Source: Planctomycetota bacterium (GTDB lineage: Bacteria; Planctomycetota; UBA1135). Taken from it: a DNA stretch of 8,710 nt. This document shows positions 5,773-8,710 of this stretch, one piece after another (the stretch's first letter is position 1; every line of letters begins with the position of its first letter). The notes under the pieces were generated by a model, which saw only the letters and a list, made by a program, of their open reading frames with translations, had not been told where the DNA came from and did no database searches. The stretch is from assembly GCA_022447335.1 (NCBI GenBank), contig JAKVCF010000096.1, positions 1 to 8,710 on the forward strand, given 5' to 3'. The position numbers and the translations under genes were made by a program.

Positions 5773-7653
5773 ATGCTTCACTCTTCGCCTTCAAGAAGAA
5801 AGCTCTTCTCTCTTGCCGTATTGTTCGTTGTGACCCCCTCCTTGTCCGCGGGGCAGGTGGGGGTGCGCTTTGATGATGTGACGCGGCAGGCCTTTGGACG
5901 GGTGCCCGCCGAAAAGAGCTTCGGCGCAGGCGCTTGGGGTGATTACGACGGTGACGGTGATCCCGACCTCTTTCTTGGAAATCACGCAGAGTTTCCGTCG
6001 CTTTGGCGGAACAATGGCGACGGCACCTTTACGGACGTTGCGGCAACGATGTTTTCGGTCTACCAACGTGCTGATTCGCATGGCGCAGCGTGGGGCGACT
6101 ATGACGGTGACGGCGACCTTGATTTGATTGAATGCGTGGGCGCGAAGCTTGGGACTGGCCAGGGCCCGAACCGCCTATGGCGGAATGACTACCCCAGCCC
6201 TTTTGTGGATGTTGCGGCGGCGGCTGGCGTAGATGACCCGTTCGCCCGTAGTCGTAGCCCGCTCTGGTTTGATTGGAATGACGATGGCCGCCTCGACCTT
6301 ATGGTTACAGCTTTCCCTGGCCCTGGCTCGGTCGATCGCCTCTTCACGCAGCAGTCGAACGGCCTTTTTATCGAGAATGGCGCGGCAGTCGGCTTCTTCG
6401 GATCGGGGGGAAACTCTCGCTCAGTACAGCTTGGCGACTTCGATAGCGATGGAGCGCTGGAACTGATTTTGCAAGCGAATCAGTTCCCGACCAGATTTTA
6501 TGAGTTTGACGCTCGCGGCTTTACGTCAGATCAGCAGCTGGGAGGGATTAAGCCGATTTCTCACGGAGCGGACTTTCTTGCAGAAGATCTCGACGGAGAC
6601 TTGTCTTTTGACTTCTATGTTTCGCGTTACGCGTACTGGTCGAAGAGTGAAGTTGCGATAGGGCCTGACGGGGCTTTCCGTGCGAGCTCCGAAGTCGATC
6701 GGGGGACGTATGCGTTTTCTTTTAAGAGCGCCGGAGACGTCACCGTTGATTTTGGAGGAGAGGTGAAGCCTGGCTCAGTGTTTCTCGGGAAAGACAGGGT
6801 TTTGGCAACATCGTTGACGGTGAAAGCCTCAGACCCACGTGCGGTGGGGATCCCGCCGAGTGGCCCGGTAAGCAAGCCCGAGCTCTACGTATGCCGTGAG
6901 AGCGACTCAGACCAATGGTTGGTGATCTTGCGGACTCCGGTGAGCATGAGCTTCGGGATGGAGTTGCGCACGACGACAGACTTTCGAGAAGCATGGTCTT
7001 CGTTACCCAAAAGGCAAGATTCTCCGGACGGCTTACTGGTGAGTAGTGCTAGCGCGAAGTATCGCTATCCGGATCTGAATACTTCGAGTCGTTCCGTCGT
7101 AGGGGGCGATTTCGATAATGACGGCGATATCCATTTGTACGTAGTCCGAAGTGGTCCGGTCCTCAATCTTCCGAACCGGTTGCTTGAAAATCGTGAGGGC
7201 TCACAGTTGATTCATATTGCAGAGGCGGCTGGGGCGGAAGGGTCTCCATATGGAGTCGGTGACTCAGTATCCATCGTAGATTTTGACCAAGATGGCTTCC
7301 TTGATCTTCTGCTTACTAATGGCGATGGGCTGCCGCCGTTTAACGATGACGGGCGCATGACTTTGCTCCGCAATCGGGGGAATGGAAATCGGTGGCTGGA
7401 AGTTGATCTAAGGGGCAATCAGTCCAACGCTACAGGCGTAGGTGCGCGCGTTTATGTCACGACTAGCGAAGGGATGCAGTTGCGTTGCCAGGCCGGCGGG
7501 ATACACCGCTCGACGCAGAACCACGAGCGGCTGCACTTTGGCTTAGGCGGAGCTTCACGAGTCAGCGAAGTGCGTGTGATTTGGCCGGGCACCGACCAAG
7601 AAACCGTGTTGCGTGACCTGGCGGTCAATCAGGTCATCACGATTTCGGAGTAG
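5773..7653 (+). CDS. Secreted FG-GAP/VCBS repeat protein with C-terminal ASPIC/UnbV domain
   Basis: This 626-residue exported protein belongs to the integrin-alpha-like FG-GAP/VCBS group, related in layout to CRTAC1; such proteins are thought to form calcium-binding beta-propellers for adhesion or surface interaction. The N-terminus has a signal peptide: SRRK, then a hydrophobic stretch, with likely cleavage after SLSA (about residue 26). This favours the ATG at 5773; an in-frame TTG at 5689 would put 28 extra residues before it. Calcium-loop repeats of DxDxDGxxD type lie at 57-65, 109-117, 167-175 and 222-230, a weaker one near 271-280, then 446-454 and 503-511. Residues about 290-440 do not show the repeat and look like an inserted domain. 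The ASPIC/UnbV domain fills about 539-622 (GVGARVYV, HFGLGG, VIWPG). Several loops have lost ligands (DFDSDGALE, DFDNDGDIH). No Shine-Dalgarno is evident. Partner and exact role are unknown. Confidence 0.9.
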   Translation: MLHSSPSRRKLFSLAVLFVVTPSLSAGQVGVRFDDVTRQAFGRVPAEKSFGAGAWGDYDGDGDPDLFLGNHAEFPSLWRNNGDGTFTDVAATMFSVYQRADSHGAAWGDYDGDGDLDLIECVGAKLGTGQGPNRLWRNDYPSPFVDVAAAAGVDDPFARSRSPLWFDWNDDGRLDLMVTAFPGPGSVDRLFTQQSNGLFIENGAAVGFFGSGGNSRSVQLGDFDSDGALELILQANQFPTRFYEFDARGFTSDQQLGGIKPISHGADFLAEDLDGDLSFDFYVSRYAYWSKSEVAIGPDGAFRASSEVDRGTYAFSFKSAGDVTVDFGGEVKPGSVFLGKDRVLATSLTVKASDPRAVGIPPSGPVSKPELYVCRESDSDQWLVILRTPVSMSFGMELRTTTDFREAWSSLPKRQDSPDGLLVSSASAKYRYPDLNTSSRSVVGGDFDNDGDIHLYVVRSGPVLNLPNRLLENREGSQLIHIAEAAGAEGSPYGVGDSVSIVDFDQDGFLDLLLTNGDGLPPFNDDGRMTLLRNRGNGNRWLEVDLRGNQSNATGVGARVYVTTSEGMQLRCQAGGIHRSTQNHERLHFGLGGASRVSEVRVIWPGTDQETVLRDLAVNQVITISE

Positions 7654-7684
7654 GGTGGTTAGGCGCATTCGCCAAGGGAGCGTT

Positions 7685-7690
7685 TACAAT
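7685..7690 (+). promoter_or_regulatory. Possible -10 box for the tRNA gene
   Basis: TACAAT matches the -10 consensus at five of six positions and ends 11 bases before the mature tRNA 5' end. The -35 region is poor. A short GGCG-CATT-CGCC hairpin (7662-7673) lies between it and the stop of the preceding gene but has no T tract, so read-through from that gene cannot be excluded. Confidence 0.35.
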
Positions 7691-7701
7691 CCGCTTCGGC
7701 T

Positions 7702-7778
7702 GGGCCGATAGCTCAATTGGTTAGAGCAGCGAACTCATAATTCGTCGGTTCCTGGTTCAAGTCCAGGTCGGCCCACCA
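7702..7778 (+). tRNA. tRNA with CAU anticodon, probably tRNA-Ile2 (alternatively elongator tRNA-Met)
   Basis: The 77-nt sequence folds as a full cloverleaf. The acceptor stem GGGCCGA/TCGGCCC is seven perfect pairs, and the D arm is GCTC..GAGC. The anticodon stem is GCGAA/TTCGT with loop CTCATAA (anticodon CAT in DNA). The T arm is CCTGG-TTCAAGT-CCAGG, then discriminator A and an encoded CCA. The paired first base (G1-C72) excludes initiator tRNA. A CAU anticodon can mean elongator Met or, when C34 is converted to lysidine by TilS, isoleucine reading AUA. The acceptor pairs C4-G69 and C5-G68, TilS recognition features in E. coli tRNA-Ile2, are both present. The loop CTCATAA is shared with E. 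coli tRNA-Ile2 and tRNA-Met, but the T arm is closer to Ile2. The tRNA call is secure; the Ile2 assignment is favoured, not proven. Confidence 0.95.
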
Positions 7779-7854
7779 ACCCCTCGGATTAGTAAGCTTT
7801 CAGGGCTTGTGTGGGGTCCCAGGAGCGGAAGCTTTGCCCCGAAGGTATGTGGTC

Positions 7855-7860
7855 TATAAT
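7855..7860 (+). promoter_or_regulatory. Perfect TATAAT -10 box before the kinase gene
   Basis: A consensus TATAAT lies 45 bases before the preferred kinase ATG (7906). Transcription would start at about 7867, giving a leader of about 39 nt. Position 7867 is itself the first base of an in-frame GTG, so a leaderless message is also possible. The -35 region (about 7832-7837, CTTTGC) is poor. Confidence 0.5.
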
Positions 7861-7905
7861 CAAAGCGTGGTAAAGGGATCTGATAAGGCCTGGGAAAAAG
7901 CCCTA

Positions 7906-8710
7906 ATGAGAGATGTGACAAAAGGCGCCGGCGCCGGAGTTTCCCAAGGGAAAAGATTGGGCGACTTCGAGCTCGTTCGCGAACTCGGCAGCGGAGGCGT
8001 TGGCACTGTATGGGAGGCTAAGCAGACGTCTTTGGGCCGCCGAGTTGCCCTTAAAATTCTTGCGCCCAATTTTTCTTTTTCGGCAGGGTCATTGCAGCGG
8101 TTTCAGCGCGAGGCGGAAGCTGGCGCCCGCCTCACTCACCGGAATATTGTCGGGGTTTATCAGGTTGGTGAGACTGATGGTGTTCACTACATCGCGCAAG
8201 AGCTAGTCGAGGGTGGATATACCCTCGCAGACCGGATTCTTGAGAGCCAAAAATCCAGTCTTGGTAAAGATTATTATAGGTCTATAGCCGAAGCATTCGC
8301 TCAGATCGCCGATGGCCTGCAGCATGCGCATGACGATGGGACAATCCATCGCGACGTTAAGCCCTCCAATATATTGATAGATAAGGAAGGCAATCCAAAG
8401 GTCTCGGACTTTGGCCTCGCCAGAGTCGAGGATTCGTTGGAGCTTTCAAGAACCGGGGAACTTGCCGGGACTCCTTTTTATATGTCGCCAGAGCAGGCAA
8501 TGTCGAAGCGCGTAGGCATCGACCATCGGACCGACATCTTTAGCCTCGGGGTGTCTCTTTGGGAAGCGCTTGCGATGCAGCGCCCATTTGAAGGAGATAC
8601 AAGTCAGCAGGTTCTTGAAAAGATCATTACGGAAACGCCTGCGGACCCAAGGAAGATTCGTTCGAAGTGCCCAGGCCCGCTGGCGGTTATATGCCTCAAG
8701 TCGATGGAGA
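7906..8710 (+). CDS. Hanks-type serine/threonine protein kinase (3' end outside the window)
   Basis: The open frame runs to the window edge, giving 268 codons of a protein kinase that transfers phosphate from ATP to Ser or Thr of target proteins. All major subdomains visible so far are intact: glycine loop GSGGVGTV (28-35), lysine K50 in VALK, helix-C glutamate E69, HRDVKPSN (148-155) with catalytic D150, DFG (168-170), SPE (194-196) and D210 in DIFSLG. This is the PknB-like eukaryotic-type family. About 17 residues precede the domain from the ATG at 7906; an in-frame GTG at 7867 would add 13 more. Neither start has a clear Shine-Dalgarno. The activation segment carries RTGELAGTPFYMSPEQ, with Ser/Thr available for autophosphorylation. 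What follows the kinase domain (membrane segment or sensor repeats) lies beyond the edge. The gene seems independently transcribed, behind its own TATAAT box and after a tRNA gene. Confidence 0.93.
   Translation, partial: MRDVTKGAGAGVSQGKRLGDFELVRELGSGGVGTVWEAKQTSLGRRVALKILAPNFSFSAGSLQRFQREAEAGARLTHRNIVGVYQVGETDGVHYIAQELVEGGYTLADRILESQKSSLGKDYYRSIAEAFAQIADGLQHAHDDGTIHRDVKPSNILIDKEGNPKVSDFGLARVEDSLELSRTGELAGTPFYMSPEQAMSKRVGIDHRTDIFSLGVSLWEALAMQRPFEGDTSQQVLEKIITETPADPRKIRSKCPGPLAVICLKSME

Noticed and set aside
7779..7854. Possible terminator after the tRNA (GGGG...CCCC, repeated AAGCTTT)
   Set aside because: The arms are short, the loop is long and no T tract follows; I see no convincing terminator here.
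7924..7935. GGCGCC tandem as a regulatory repeat
   Set aside because: It is only two 6-bp units inside the kinase N-terminal coding region (Gly-Ala-Gly-Ala) and is easily explained by codon use.

Overview
The window looks like chromosomal sequence from a bacterium, most likely of the phylum Planctomycetota. This is inferred from the gene mix, not from any marker gene. It holds a large secreted M14 carboxypeptidase with added beta-rich C-terminal domains, a secreted FG-GAP/VCBS repeat protein ending in an ASPIC/UnbV domain, and a Hanks-type Ser/Thr kinase. Strong Shine-Dalgarno sequences are largely absent. The lineage call is moderate at best.

Positions 57-2568 (minus strand) form a compact three-gene cluster, transcribed in the order HAD-family hydrolase, carbon-nitrogen hydrolase (nitrilase fold), NAD+ synthase (nadE). 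The last two overlap by four bases (ATGA). Together they match the two halves of a glutamine-dependent NAD+ synthetase: an amidase that releases ammonia from glutamine, and the ATP-dependent synthase that uses it. Here they are encoded as separate, probably translationally coupled, polypeptides. The job of the HAD protein in this context is unknown.

Positions 2569-2938 are a divergent intergenic region. Positions 2939-5347 (plus strand) encode an 802-residue exported zinc carboxypeptidase with an intact M14 active site, followed at once by a clear intrinsic terminator (5387-5422).

Positions 5423-5772 hold no convincing protein gene. They contain a small hairpin, a GNRA-capped hairpin and a second strong intrinsic terminator (5593-5621), an arrangement that could be the 3' end of an undescribed small RNA. 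A perfect 10-bp tandem repeat (5738-5757), also a near-palindrome, lies just before the next gene.

Positions 5773-7653 (plus) encode the exported FG-GAP/ASPIC-UnbV protein, whose propeller-type repeats are interrupted by about 150 residues of unrelated sequence. A tRNA gene with a CAU anticodon follows at 7702-7778; its acceptor stem fits tRNA-Ile2 (lysidine-modified) better than elongator tRNA-Met. A perfect TATAAT box at 7855-7860 precedes a Ser/Thr protein kinase gene that runs off the right edge.

No mobile element, CRISPR array, phage gene or defence locus is visible. The plus-strand genes look like independent transcription units, each with its own start or stop signals, and not like one operon.
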